Below are positions 44,061 through 52,408 of a DNA stretch of 52,408 bases, piece by piece; the stretch's first letter is position 1; every line of letters begins with the position of its first letter. Source of the DNA: Nitrospira sp. (GTDB taxonomy: Bacteria > Nitrospirota > Nitrospiria > Nitrospirales > Nitrospiraceae); NCBI GenBank assembly GCA_015903945.1, contig JABMDL010000008.1, positions 1 through 52,408 of the forward strand. Reading direction: 5' to 3'. The notes beneath the pieces are model-generated. The model had not been told where the DNA came from. It searched no databases and was given only the letters and a program-made list of their open reading frames with translations. A program made the translations under genes and the position numbers.

Positions 44061-45356
44061 ATGTCGTCTCGCCGGAGCGTCGATCCGGACGAAAGCATAC
44101 AACGAATGGCAGCACCCGCTCGGCTCAAACACATTTCCATTGATCACGTCATTCCCGGCATGTTCGTCGCGGGAGTCGATGTCCCCTGGTACCGAACTCC
44201 GTTCCTGTCCCACAAGTGGCGGGTCGAAGATGTTGCGACCATTCAGCAGATGAAAGACTGTGGCATCCGGACAGTGACTATCGACATCAGCAAGGGGAAA
44301 GATGTGAGTGCCGCTGCACGCGACGACAAGTCGGGCGCAGCCGAGATCCCCGCATCCCAGGATGCAGTCCAGACACCACACCAGCCGGTTCGGTCAGACA
44401 CCGCCCCGGCGCACGCCATGTACGCCGAGGCGACAGAGGCGATGGAGCGGATTTATGCGGACATGGAGCACAATCTTCCCCCTTCCCCTGCCGCGGCGAA
44501 AGCCGTCGTGTCTGACGTACTGAGGCAGATTGCCAACGATCGTACGGCGTTGATGGCGCATCTCGCCTTTCACAAACTCAAGCGCTTCGATGGCTCACTG
44601 GCGGCGCATTCGCTTGACACTTGCATCCTGTCGCTGATTGTCGCCGCCGAAAGTGGACTCGATGAGCCGAAGCAAGTCCAACTCGGTCTCGGCGCTCTCC
44701 TGCATGATGTGGGGTATGCGCGCCTCCCTCTCAACCTCGTGCGGAGACGCAATGAGTGCAGCGACGAAGAGCGCCTCTTGCTGCGCCGGCACCCGGAGTT
44801 CGGCATCGCCACGCTCGCGGAATTAGAAGGACTCGATGATGACGTGCGCAGAGTCGTCGCCGAACATCATGAACGTGGAGACGGCAGCGGGTATCCATCC
44901 GCGCGAACCCAAGACACCATTTCCGAACTGGCCAAGATCGTAGGGATCATCGATTGGTATGACGGTATGATCAGCCGCCGCGGTGGACGGCCGGCCATGC
45001 TGCCGCATGACGCGGTTCGCCGCCTGTTCCTGGCCGGGGAACAGAATCAATTCGACAAATCGCTGATCGAAAACGTCATTCGGAGCATCGGCGTGTACCC
45101 GGTGGGCAGTCTGGTCCGCCTCAATACCGGGGAGAAGGCCGTCGTGGTCGCCGTCAATCCACAGCACCGGCTGAAGCCGCGCGTCAAGATCATCGGAGGT
45201 CCACGCGGTGAATCGTACGCGTCTCCTCCCTGTATCGACCTGGCGGCGCAAACCGAGGATCGCGAACCGCGTTCCGTAGCGCAGGTGCTCGACCCGTCCC
45301 ATGATCGGGTCAACGTTGCCATGTATCTCGATGACATTTATAAAGAGGCGGCCTGA
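44061..45356 (+). CDS. HD-GYP c-di-GMP phosphodiesterase
   Basis: A 431-residue protein. The N-terminal DUF3391-like domain (about 20-100, SIDHVIPGMFVAGVDVPW) is followed by an HD-GYP domain (about 160-345). The metal motif reads LLHDVGYARLP, where the usual HDxGK is HDVGY, and the second motif is HHERGDGSGYP, complete. It should hydrolyse c-di-GMP, though the K-to-Y change deserves note. The C-terminal 60 residues are a beta-rich tail often seen in this family. The next gene starts inside its stop codon (TGATG). Start may be 44061 or 44106. Confidence 0.9.
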   Translation: MSSRRSVDPDESIQRMAAPARLKHISIDHVIPGMFVAGVDVPWYRTPFLSHKWRVEDVATIQQMKDCGIRTVTIDISKGKDVSAAARDDKSGAAEIPASQDAVQTPHQPVRSDTAPAHAMYAEATEAMERIYADMEHNLPPSPAAAKAVVSDVLRQIANDRTALMAHLAFHKLKRFDGSLAAHSLDTCILSLIVAAESGLDEPKQVQLGLGALLHDVGYARLPLNLVRRRNECSDEERLLLRRHPEFGIATLAELEGLDDDVRRVVAEHHERGDGSGYPSARTQDTISELAKIVGIIDWYDGMISRRGGRPAMLPHDAVRRLFLAGEQNQFDKSLIENVIRSIGVYPVGSLVRLNTGEKAVVVAVNPQHRLKPRVKIIGGPRGESYASPPCIDLAAQTEDREPRSVAQVLDPSHDRVNVAMYLDDIYKEAA

Positions 45357-48226
45357 TGCCCGCTCGCACTCCCCGCAAACGGCGTGCCCCCGATCGCCTT
45401 CTCAGCCAAAACACCGCTCAGACCTTTGCCGGCCTCCTGGACGGGCTGTCTTTTGGCGTGATGGTGTTGACTGACGGCCATCTCATTCTCGGCATCAATG
45501 CAGAAGGCGCACGCCTGCTTCGGCACCGCCCATCGACTCTGGTCGGGCAATCCTTCCCCGGCATCTGGGCTGCTCTGACACAATCAGACGCCGCCGACGT
45601 AGTGCGTCTCCTGGACCACGTGTCGACATCGCGAGAACCGATGCCTCATGTCACGACCCGCCTCCGCCACGGAACAGCCGGCTCCGTCCCCGTCGAATGG
45701 ACATGCCAGGCTGTAAATCAAGACGGAGGGCATAGCCTCTTGATCAGCCTGCGCGATCTTTCCCGAGAGGAAGGACTCCGAGAAGAACGTGACCGCCTGG
45801 CCGCCATCGCGGAGGAAACTCCATCCCCTGTCATCGAATTGGATCAGTATGGCCAGATGCTCTACGCCAATCCGGCCATGACCGCCTGGCTTACCAAACT
45901 GGGCTACAGAGCCGATGGGCTCCCACGCATCCTCCCTCATGACCTCCCGCAGCTGGTTACAGAGTGCCTGCGGTCCGGCAATACGAGTCACGGCCAAGAC
46001 GTCTTTCTACCGGAGGCCAGTTTCGCATGGACCTTCTGCCCGGTACTGACGCACCGGCTCGTGCGCGGCTATGCTCTCGACATGACCACGATCCATGAGG
46101 CGCAGGAGGAGCTCCGGCGCACCGCCGCGCAGTTGCAAGAAAGCAATCGGCAGCTCGATGAGGCGCTGACCACCGCGCAAGAGTCGGTGCGGACCAAGGC
46201 GGCATTTCTAGCCACGATGAGCCACGAGCTCCGCACACCGATGAACGGTGTCATCGGCATGACCAGCCTGCTGATGGAGACGACGCTGTCAGCGGAACAA
46301 CAGTCTTATACGGAGACGATCCGGCAATGCGGCGAATCGCTGCTGCACCTGATCAATGACGTGCTTGAATGCAGCAAGATCGAAGCCGGCAAACTGGAAC
46401 TGGAGCGCATCGACTTCAACCTCCGCACAGCCGTCGAAGAGGTGCTGGCTCAATTCGCCGGGCGGGCGGAAACCAAGGGGCTCGAATTGACCGGACTGGT
46501 CCACGCCACAGTGCCCACCGCCCTACAGGGCGATCCTGGACGGCTGCGGCAAGTGCTGACAAATTTGGTCGGCAACGCACTCAAGTTCACGGAGAGGGGC
46601 GAGGTATCCCTGCAAGCCTTTCTGGAGCAAGAAACGCAGGAAGACGCCGTCATTCGCTTCGAAGTCACCGATAGCGGCATCGGCATCGCGCCGGAAGCGA
46701 CATCCAAATTGTTTCAGCCATTCGTGCAAGCGGACAACTCGATGACCAGAAAATACGGCGGCACGGGCCTTGGGCTCTCGATCTCCAAACAATTGGTCGA
46801 ACTGATGGGCGGGCATATCGGTGTCACAAGCGAACCCGGCCGTGGCAGCACGTTTTGGTGCACGGCCCGGTTCACCAAACAGGCCGGTTCCCCTCTCGCG
46901 ATTCTTCCCTCGAGCGATCTCGAAGGCCGCCGGATTCTGATCGTGGACGACAACGAATCCAACCGCATGATCCTGCACCATCTCGTAACCGGATGGGGCA
47001 TGATCGACGACGTGGCGAAAGACGCTGAAGAGGCCTTGCAGCGGGTCAAAGAGGCCGCTACCCACGGAATCTCCTACGATCTGGCGATTCTGGACGTGAT
47101 CATGCCCGGCAAGGACGGGCTACAACTAGCCAGGGAATTCCGTCGCGACCCAGCCGGAGCAGGTATGCGGATCGTGGTGCTGACCTCATTGCTTCAACGC
47201 GGGCACGCCGAACAAGCCCGCCAGGCCGGGGCTATGGGCTACCTGCCGAAACCGGTGCGTCACGACCAGCTACGCGAGTGCCTCCGCACTGTCTTAGGAA
47301 TCGCCTGCGAGATTGAGCCTGAGCCCGGGTCTCTCGCGCCGGCCACGCCGCAGCTCGTGACCAGACATAGCTTGGCCGACCATAGGCCGCGGCAGCGTAT
47401 TCTGATCGTTGAAGACAACCTCATCAATCAGAAGCTCGCCGTCCGCATGGCGGAAAAACTCGGGTATCAAGCGTTCGTCGCCGAGAACGGAGAGGAGGCG
47501 CTCAAGGCCTTGGAGACGGAGGATTTTGCCGTCGTCATTATGGATTGCCAGATGCCGGTCATGGACGGATTCGAGGCCACGCGGCGCATTCGAGAACGTG
47601 AATCGTCGCTCGTGAAGCGTGAAGCGCCTAACGAGATACGAGATGCGAGCGACGAACGACGCACAGCACACATTCCGATCATTGCTGTCACCGCCAACGC
47701 CATGCACGGCGACCGGGAACACTGTCTGGCAGCCGGCATGGACGATTACCTCGCCAAACCGATCCAGATGGAGACCTTGCGAGCGGTGCTGCACCGCTGG
47801 GCCGCACCGCCTACGTCGCGGGACACGGGCTCCAATCTTCCTGCCCAGGAACAGAATAGCACCCGCGGGGTCTTCGATCCGGCCTCCATGTTCCGCAACA
47901 TCGGCGAAGACAACCATCTGTTTGCTCAACTCGTGGAAATGTTCCTGAATCAGTATCCGGCGATGCTGGCCAACATCAAAGAGGGGCTCATCCAGGCAGA
48001 CAGCGTGGCGGTCGAGCGCACCGCGCATTCCTTGAAAGGTACGGCGGGCAATTTGTGCGCACCGGAAGTGGTGCTGGCAGCCAGCCGCCTCGAAGCAATC
48101 GGCCATCTTGGCGCACTGCAGGACGCGCCGCCGATCTACGCTCACCTGGAACAGGAAGTGCTGCGCCTCGTGCAAGCCCTCGGCCCCTTCCGGCAGGGAT
48201 ACACCACCATCCCTCAAGCCGCCTGA
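45356..48226 (+). CDS. Hybrid sensor kinase (PAS-HisKA-HATPase-REC-REC-HPt)
   Basis: A 956-residue hybrid kinase. Two PAS-like domains (about 20-140 and 145-250), a coiled coil, HisKA with His290 in SHELRTPMNG, HATPase (NLVGNALKFT, DSGIGI, GGTGLGLSI), REC1 with Asp580, REC2 with Asp730 and Lys801, and HPt with His891 in TAHSLKGTAG. No membrane segment is seen, so it senses cytoplasmic signals. REC2 is 16-19 residues longer than usual between Asp and Lys, because a repeat element is translated in frame (residues about 750-771). Translation is coupled to the HD-GYP gene by TGATG. Confidence 0.93.
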   Translation: MPARTPRKRRAPDRLLSQNTAQTFAGLLDGLSFGVMVLTDGHLILGINAEGARLLRHRPSTLVGQSFPGIWAALTQSDAADVVRLLDHVSTSREPMPHVTTRLRHGTAGSVPVEWTCQAVNQDGGHSLLISLRDLSREEGLREERDRLAAIAEETPSPVIELDQYGQMLYANPAMTAWLTKLGYRADGLPRILPHDLPQLVTECLRSGNTSHGQDVFLPEASFAWTFCPVLTHRLVRGYALDMTTIHEAQEELRRTAAQLQESNRQLDEALTTAQESVRTKAAFLATMSHELRTPMNGVIGMTSLLMETTLSAEQQSYTETIRQCGESLLHLINDVLECSKIEAGKLELERIDFNLRTAVEEVLAQFAGRAETKGLELTGLVHATVPTALQGDPGRLRQVLTNLVGNALKFTERGEVSLQAFLEQETQEDAVIRFEVTDSGIGIAPEATSKLFQPFVQADNSMTRKYGGTGLGLSISKQLVELMGGHIGVTSEPGRGSTFWCTARFTKQAGSPLAILPSSDLEGRRILIVDDNESNRMILHHLVTGWGMIDDVAKDAEEALQRVKEAATHGISYDLAILDVIMPGKDGLQLAREFRRDPAGAGMRIVVLTSLLQRGHAEQARQAGAMGYLPKPVRHDQLRECLRTVLGIACEIEPEPGSLAPATPQLVTRHSLADHRPRQRILIVEDNLINQKLAVRMAEKLGYQAFVAENGEEALKALETEDFAVVIMDCQMPVMDGFEATRRIRERESSLVKREAPNEIRDASDERRTAHIPIIAVTANAMHGDREHCLAAGMDDYLAKPIQMETLRAVLHRWAAPPTSRDTGSNLPAQEQNSTRGVFDPASMFRNIGEDNHLFAQLVEMFLNQYPAMLANIKEGLIQADSVAVERTAHSLKGTAGNLCAPEVVLAASRLEAIGHLGALQDAPPIYAHLEQEVLRLVQALGPFRQGYTTIPQAA
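47597..47667. repeat. 7-bp periodic repeat element l inside the hybrid kinase gene
   Basis: The left arm is CGTGAAT, CGTCGCT, CGTGAAG, CGTGAAG (47597-47624). The right arm is GAGATAC, GAGATGC, GAGCGAC, GAACGAC (47633-47660). Translated in frame it gives SSLVKREAPNEIR and SDERRTA, matching the peptide made by element f in CheA. Confidence 0.9.
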
Positions 48227-48586
48227 CGCGAAAGCCCGCACACCCCAGCCGTCACACACTCCAAAGAACGGCGACCGCAGGCGATTCTCCGCACCGGTCA
48301 TGGTCATCAAGTGACTGTTCACTTCGTAAACTCATATGGTCGGCGGCACAGCGGCGACAGCCCTTGAATCGAGACCGGCTGCCCGAATGTGCGTTGGCAA
48401 GACCTGCCCGCTTCTTTCTTTGCCCCCTTCTTGTTCTTTTCGCGAAATTGGACGACAATTTCGGCCATCCGCAGCAGACGGCCCTTGTTTGCCTTTCGAT
48501 TTGACGAGGCCAGCTATTTGCAGGCATAACGGTCGCCACTAGGGTGTGCACGCCCACATTGGACCACCCGTGCAGGAGGAATGCCG
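48227..48586. other. Long intergenic region with a palindrome
   Basis: A 360-base stretch with no credible gene on either strand. It contains a perfect 8-bp inverted repeat, CGAAATTG and CAATTTCG around five bases (48443-48463), and a shorter AAGTGA/TCACTT stem (48309-48324) that could end the kinase operon. No sigma-28-like site and no periodic element were found. A TTGACG at 48501 with a weak -10 18 bases on may be a promoter for the PilZ gene. Confidence 0.5.
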
Positions 48587-48907
48587 GTGAGTGAAGATTC
48601 TAGACGGGCCCAACGCTTTGCGGTTCAACTTCCGGTTATGTTCGGGGACGCGGCACCATCGGAACAGGGGACGGTCCTCAATATTTCAGCGGAGGGCTGC
48701 GCCCTGACGGCTGAGCGTATCCCGGATCTACACACGCATGTGTCGATGCAAATAGATCTTCCGGACGGTACGAAGCCGGTTGACATCGGATTGGCCGGAG
48801 TTCGGTGGGTAACTGACTATCGATGCGGGTTGGAGTTCATCCGGGTATCCGGCGAATCGCTGGCACGGCTGCGCATGTTCGTCGCGTTGCTGGAAAACAC
48901 CCCGTAA
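48587..48907 (+). CDS. Single-domain PilZ protein
   Basis: A protein of about 106 residues. GTG 48587 is preferred over ATG 48581 because GGAGG lies seven bases before the GTG but only one base before the ATG. The c-di-GMP motifs are RRAQR (RxxxR) and NISAEGC (NxSxxG), followed by CGLEFIR near the end. It is a minimal PilZ adaptor, the third PilZ protein in the window. It stands alone between a long intergenic region and the convergent GspE/PilB gene. Confidence 0.85.
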   Translation: MSEDSRRAQRFAVQLPVMFGDAAPSEQGTVLNISAEGCALTAERIPDLHTHVSMQIDLPDGTKPVDIGLAGVRWVTDYRCGLEFIRVSGESLARLRMFVALLENTP

Positions 48908-48944
48908 CATGGCAACGCCCGTGTGAGCCGGACGGTTCGAGTTG

Positions 48945-50696
48945 TTACTTCATAGCGACGGCACGGATCTGGCGATACGTCGTGACGCCGCGCAATACTT
49001 TTTGTATGCCGTCTTGCACCAGCGTCACCATTCCCTCACGCATCGCGGCGTTCAGGATTTCCGCCGTCCGAGCCTTTGATTGGATGAGACTCTTCACTTC
49101 TTCTGTGCCGACCAGGAGCTCGTGCAGCGGGACACGCCCCTTGAAGCCGGTTTTATTGCAGACGTCGCAGCCTCGTCCCCGATAGAACACCAAGTCGTCC
49201 GCATACTCGACTCCGAGCCTTTCCCAATAGCGGGCCCCATAGCCCTGAACGAGCTCGTCGTATTCCTGCCGCGTCGGATGATACCCCTCTTTGCACGCTT
49301 CACAAATGCGTTTGCACAGACGTTTGGCCACAATGCCCTGCATGGCATCGGCAAAATTGAAGGAATCGCATCCCATGTCGAGCAGTCTCGTGACGGTTTC
49401 GACCGCACTGTTCGTATGCAGCGTGCTCAGGACGAGATGTCCCGTCAGCGACGCCTCGATCGCGATGTCGGCGGTCTCCTTGTCTCGCATCTCGCCGATC
49501 ATGATCACGTCAGGGTCCGCCCGTAGAAACGCCCTCATCGCAGCGGCAAAGGTAAAGCCGATTTTGGGATGCACTTGGACCTGCCGCAGTCCTTCCTGGG
49601 TGATTTCGATCGGATCCTCCGCCGTCCATATTTTCCGCTCGTCCGTATTGATATGCCTCAGGACGGCATGGAGCGTCGTCGTTTTCCCCGACCCGGTCGG
49701 CCCCACGCACAACAAGATGCCATGCGGTCGTACCGCCAGGGATTTGATGGTCTGCAGGATGTCCGGCGCAAAGTCCATCGCTTCTAACGGCATCGTTTCC
49801 TTTGCCGTCAGCAACCGCATCACGACGTCCTCGTTACCGCCGGCCGTAGGGAGTGTTGCGATCCGCAGTTCTATCTGGCGATCCTTAGTTAGTTTGTACC
49901 GGATCTTCCCGTCTTGCGGCTTCCGTCGTTCCGCAATATCCAGATTCGCCATGATCTTGATACGGGAGATGATCGCCCGTCGATACACCGCGGGAATCCG
50001 CATGTACGTGAAACACGTGCCGTCGACGCGGAAGCGCACCGCGGTTTCCTTCTTTTCCGAGTACGGCTCAATATGCACGTCCGACGCATTCAGCCGGTAG
50101 GCGTCCGCAATGACCTGATTGGCCAGCCGTACAATGGCAGAATCGTTTTCGTCGACGTCTCCTTTGTCGGCCTCGCTGCTCCTCTCTGATCCCGCCTCAG
50201 TGACCAGCTCTCCGAGAATCTCCGAGATTGACGCCCCGTTTGCCTGCCCGGTCACGACGAGGAGATACTGTTCAATATCACGGCGGAGACCGACCGAAAA
50301 CCGGACCGTGACGCCGGGAAAGGCCCGACGGATATCAAGCCCCTTGTCCAGGTCATGAGGGTCGTTAATGACAACGTCCAGCACGGTTCCTTGACGCTTC
50401 AGCGGAATCCAGGAGTTGTTCCTGAGGTAATCGAAGCTGAGATTTTTCAAGAGGTCCGGATCGATGACGGTCCGTTCATCGAGGGGCACATACGGACACT
50501 GATAGAACTCACTCAGCGCCGCGCCGAGATCGCTCTTCGGCACGCGATACTTATCGAGGAGCACGGTTTCGAGATCCACTTCACGGGATACGGCTTCTTC
50601 GACGGCGGCATCCAAGTCGTCCTGACCGATCAGGCCGCGGTAGGCAAGGCAGTCTAACAGACTGCGCTCCATCGCTCTTCGGAACTGTTTTGCCAT
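48945..50696 (-). CDS. GspE/PilB-family secretion ATPase
   Basis: A 583-residue ATPase. The N-terminal GspE_N/MshEN-like domain (about 1-150) contains paired amphipathic motifs; the C-terminal ATPase has Walker A GPTGSGKTT with Lys338, the Asp box, Walker B and a His box (ASLTGHLVLSTLHTNSA). A tetracysteine zinc motif (CEAC and CDVC) follows, typical of GspE/PilB. It powers type II secretion or type IV pilus assembly. It is a single gene here, convergent with the PilZ gene. It may serve the gsp operon at the window start, whose own gspE is not visible. Confidence 0.85.
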   Translation of the reverse strand: MAKQFRRAMERSLLDCLAYRGLIGQDDLDAAVEEAVSREVDLETVLLDKYRVPKSDLGAALSEFYQCPYVPLDERTVIDPDLLKNLSFDYLRNNSWIPLKRQGTVLDVVINDPHDLDKGLDIRRAFPGVTVRFSVGLRRDIEQYLLVVTGQANGASISEILGELVTEAGSERSSEADKGDVDENDSAIVRLANQVIADAYRLNASDVHIEPYSEKKETAVRFRVDGTCFTYMRIPAVYRRAIISRIKIMANLDIAERRKPQDGKIRYKLTKDRQIELRIATLPTAGGNEDVVMRLLTAKETMPLEAMDFAPDILQTIKSLAVRPHGILLCVGPTGSGKTTTLHAVLRHINTDERKIWTAEDPIEITQEGLRQVQVHPKIGFTFAAAMRAFLRADPDVIMIGEMRDKETADIAIEASLTGHLVLSTLHTNSAVETVTRLLDMGCDSFNFADAMQGIVAKRLCKRICEACKEGYHPTRQEYDELVQGYGARYWERLGVEYADDLVFYRGRGCDVCNKTGFKGRVPLHELLVGTEEVKSLIQSKARTAEILNAAMREGMVTLVQDGIQKVLRGVTTYRQIRAVAMK

Positions 50697-50925
50697 GCTG
50701 GATTTTGTCTATACGGCGGTTGCGGCGCCTACCCGCCTGTTGCCCGGCGCCATGCTGCGTGTGGCTATTCTACCCCATGCTGTGCGCCCGGCAATAAGAA
50801 GATGAAATTGTTCACAATCGAACCATCGAGAACACAGAGAAGGTGTCCGCGAATCCACGACACGGCAATGAGTATCTTGTTCACATTCAGCCGGTCCGTG
50901 ACATATCAACAAAATGAAATGGGGG

Positions 50926-51408
50926 CTACGCTGGGCACTCGGCCGGCTGAGGGGATCGGTCCGCCGCAGTGGAGTCCGGGGCGGTGAGTGGAAAGAGCGG
51001 GTGACGGGTCGGAACTTCGTCTGAGAGCACCAACTGCTTGCAGAGCCTCGTTCGGGGGTTCATCAGCAGGGGCCCCCGCAGATTGGCGGTAATGCGGCCG
51101 GGGTCATCCGACGGGATGGTTAAGATTACCGCCGTCGACAGGTCCTCCGCCCCCTGAGCTTGGACTTCATCCATGGCTTCGGCGGACACCTCAACCCGAT
51201 AGGTGGCGAGAACGAGGTCCGGATCGATGATGACAAAGGCCAGGGCAGGCTCATCAAGCGATTGCAACCACTTGAACGGCGCCGCCGTGTCGTGGTCGAG
51301 GATCACGTAGCGCCGGCTCTCAGGAAAGCCCAACAGACCCGAGGGAAACGTGAGAACGCTCTCCTCCTTGATATCCAATGGTCCCAGCCGGCTGGATGTG
51401 TACTTCAT
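50926..51408 (-). CDS. fliW: FliW flagellar assembly factor
   Basis: A 160-residue FliW from ATG 51408; a TTG two codons earlier is not needed. Signatures are LTFPSGLLGFPESRRYVIL, FKWLQSLDEPALAFVIIDP and NLRGPLLMNPRTRLCKQLVL, the family hallmarks. FliW binds flagellin and CsrA in alternation, freeing CsrA to repress flagellin when flagellin is scarce at the site of sequestration. The gene follows csrA by 9 bases. The last 20 residues are a disordered tail. Confidence 0.93.
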   Translation of the reverse strand: MKYTSSRLGPLDIKEESVLTFPSGLLGFPESRRYVILDHDTAAPFKWLQSLDEPALAFVIIDPDLVLATYRVEVSAEAMDEVQAQGAEDLSTAVILTIPSDDPGRITANLRGPLLMNPRTRLCKQLVLSDEVPTRHPLFPLTAPDSTAADRSPQPAECPA

Positions 51409-51417
51409 GGTCAAGAA

Positions 51418-51663
51418 TTACCCTGCCATGCGACGCTTGTCGCGGATAAGGCTCCGAAAGGCGTCGAGGGGGATGACATGGGTCTGTGCCGCTAGCCGAT
51501 TTTCTTTGAGGATTCTGGCATGCACTTCGTCACGATGAACTTCGACGTTTTTCGGAGCCTCTATTCCCAAACGCACCTGGCCTCCCTTCGTTCCCAGCAC
51601 AATGACTCGGATATCGGGTCCGATGGCCACACCTTCTCCGCGTCGGCGCGTTAGAACCAACAT
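51418..51663 (-). CDS. csrA: CsrA carbon storage/flagellin regulator
   Basis: An 81-residue Csr[16 protein letters not shown] at the start and [18 protein letters not shown] in the RNA-binding edge; the C-terminal tail is longer than in E. coli. It binds GGA motifs in messages and blocks translation. AAGGA four bases upstream of ATG 51663 supports the start. It lies between flgL and fliW, a common order, and has its own sigma-28-like promoter. A likely target is the fliC leader at 27818-27874. Confidence 0.95.
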   Translation of the reverse strand: MLVLTRRRGEGVAIGPDIRVIVLGTKGGQVRLGIEAPKNVEVHRDEVHARILKENRLAAQTHVIPLDAFRSLIRDKRRMAG

Positions 51664-51681
51664 GGCATCCTTTCTGACACT

Positions 51682-51708
51682 CTATCGGCTGACGGCCATG
51701 TAACTTGA
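51682..51708 (-). promoter_or_regulatory. Sigma-28-like promoter for csrA-fliW
   Basis: On the minus strand TCAAGTTA, 11 bases, then GCCGATAG. It lies just past the flgL stop; the leader would be about 12 bases and just hold the ribosome site. Confidence 0.55.
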
Positions 51709-51720
51709 CAGTGGAGGCGC

Positions 51721-52408
51721 TCACCGCAGGTAGTTCATCAGCGAATTTTCGAACACTCTGGTCAACGTGCGACTCGCCGCTTCGATGGCATACTGCTGTA
51801 AGGTCAGGTCGGAAATCGCCTTGGCGAGATCCACGTCCTCGGTTTGCGACAGCATTTGGGTGAAGAACCCTTTGGCTTCGTCCAGCTGCGCGGTGTTCGC
51901 CGTCAAGCGATTCGAGATGGCGCCGATTTCACCCAACGCAGCGCCGGCGGCGCTCAGCCCACGCCCGAACCCGCCCAGCGCCTGCGAGATACTCTCTCGA
52001 TCGTTGGTCCGGAACGCGGTGACCAGCTGCTTGGCAGTGGCGAAGAGGTCGGTGCCGGCCGAGCTGAACAGGCGGCTGCCTGGAATGTTCGTCGGGACGG
52101 TTTGGCCAGGGCCGATTTCGATGGCGTGCACCCCGTCATCGCCCTGATACTGCATACCCGTTACAACAGAGAACAGATCCCCTGCTGCGGGCGCACCGCT
52201 CGCGGTCGACAGCGTCAGATTGATCCCCTCGAAACTGAGTAGGCTGTCGGATGTGTAGGTCTGATCGCTCAACACCGTTCGCGGCGACAGGCTGACCGAA
52301 AAGGTATCACCGGCCTGCGGCCCGCCCTGCTGGCTATTGGCCACGATCACCCGCAATCCCTCGAAAGTGATCGGTGTTCCGGACACGTAGGTGTTACCGG
52401 ACGATACC
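51721..52408 (-). CDS. flgL: FlgL hook-filament junction protein, C-terminal part (partial)
   Basis: The frame stays open to the window edge, giving about 228 visible residues of the C-terminal part of FlgL. Two related segments (YVSGTPITFEG with GDTFSV, and YTSDSLLSFEG with GDLFSV) are the repeated beta motif of hook-associated protein 3. The C-terminus ASRTLTRVFENSLMNYLR matches the D0 helix. FlgL joins hook and filament. It is followed by csrA and fliW. Confidence 0.88.
   Translation of the reverse strand, partial: VSSGNTYVSGTPITFEGLRVIVANSQQGGPQAGDTFSVSLSPRTVLSDQTYTSDSLLSFEGINLTLSTASGAPAAGDLFSVVTGMQYQGDDGVHAIEIGPGQTVPTNIPGSRLFSSAGTDLFATAKQLVTAFRTNDRESISQALGGFGRGLSAAGAALGEIGAISNRLTANTAQLDEAKGFFTQMLSQTEDVDLAKAISDLTLQQYAIEAASRTLTRVFENSLMNYLR

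Overview
The window looks like part of a flagellated, Gram-negative chromosome with high GC and dense coding. My best guess is Nitrospira (phylum Nitrospirota). This rests on recalled gene content and protein style, not on a search. Nearly all genes belong to envelope secretion, motility, chemotaxis, c-di-GMP signalling or surface glycosylation. No rRNA, tRNA, CRISPR array, transposase or prophage was seen.

Layout: (1) 1-5855, plus strand: the end of a type II secretion operon, gspG(end)-H-I-J-N-L-M-K. (2) 5959-22067, minus strand: a partner-switching module (REC-HATPase, HPt, REC-PP2C, STAS) followed by cheB, cheD, cheR, a large PAS-containing chemoreceptor, cheW, cheA, cheY, a CheZ-like gene, STAS, motB, motA, cheZ and cheY. 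(3) 22312-27810, minus: a small HTH protein, PilZ, GAF-GGDEF, fliT-like, fliS, fliD, flaG and fliC. (4) 28057-42909, minus: a glycan operon, probably for flagellin modification, with two GT9 proteins, two CgeB-type enzymes, a giant GT/FkbM/GT2/GT2/TPR fusion, a DegT aminotransferase and an SDR epimerase. (5) 43092-48907: PilZ, HD-GYP, a hybrid kinase and another PilZ. (6) 48945-52408, minus: a GspE/PilB ATPase, fliW, csrA and the end of flgL.

Two genome-scale patterns stand out. First, twelve short elements occur about every 4 kb. Each is made of degenerate 7-bp (two cases 6-bp) tandem words in two inverted arms around a short loop. The words differ between elements (CGTGAAG, CGTCATT and CTTGAAC families, plus a 6-bp family) but the architecture is the same. 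They sit in operon gaps and also inside genes: CheA, CheB, a receiver domain of the hybrid kinase, the GspH leader and the C-terminus of a hypothetical protein. In CheA and the kinase they are read in the same frame and give similar peptides. This is my candidate for a little-described system.

Second, eight sites match TCAAGTTC-N11/12-GCCGATAA, a sigma-28-like promoter, ahead of cheR, cheW, cheY, the HTH gene, fliC, a PilZ gene, the HD-GYP/kinase operon and csrA. A sigma-54-like site precedes the glycan operon. The fliC leader carries a GGA hairpin and a GGA-containing ribosome site, consistent with control by the CsrA-FliW pair in the window. Together the genes describe flagellar motility, its chemosensory control, c-di-GMP inputs, and probably flagellin glycosylation.
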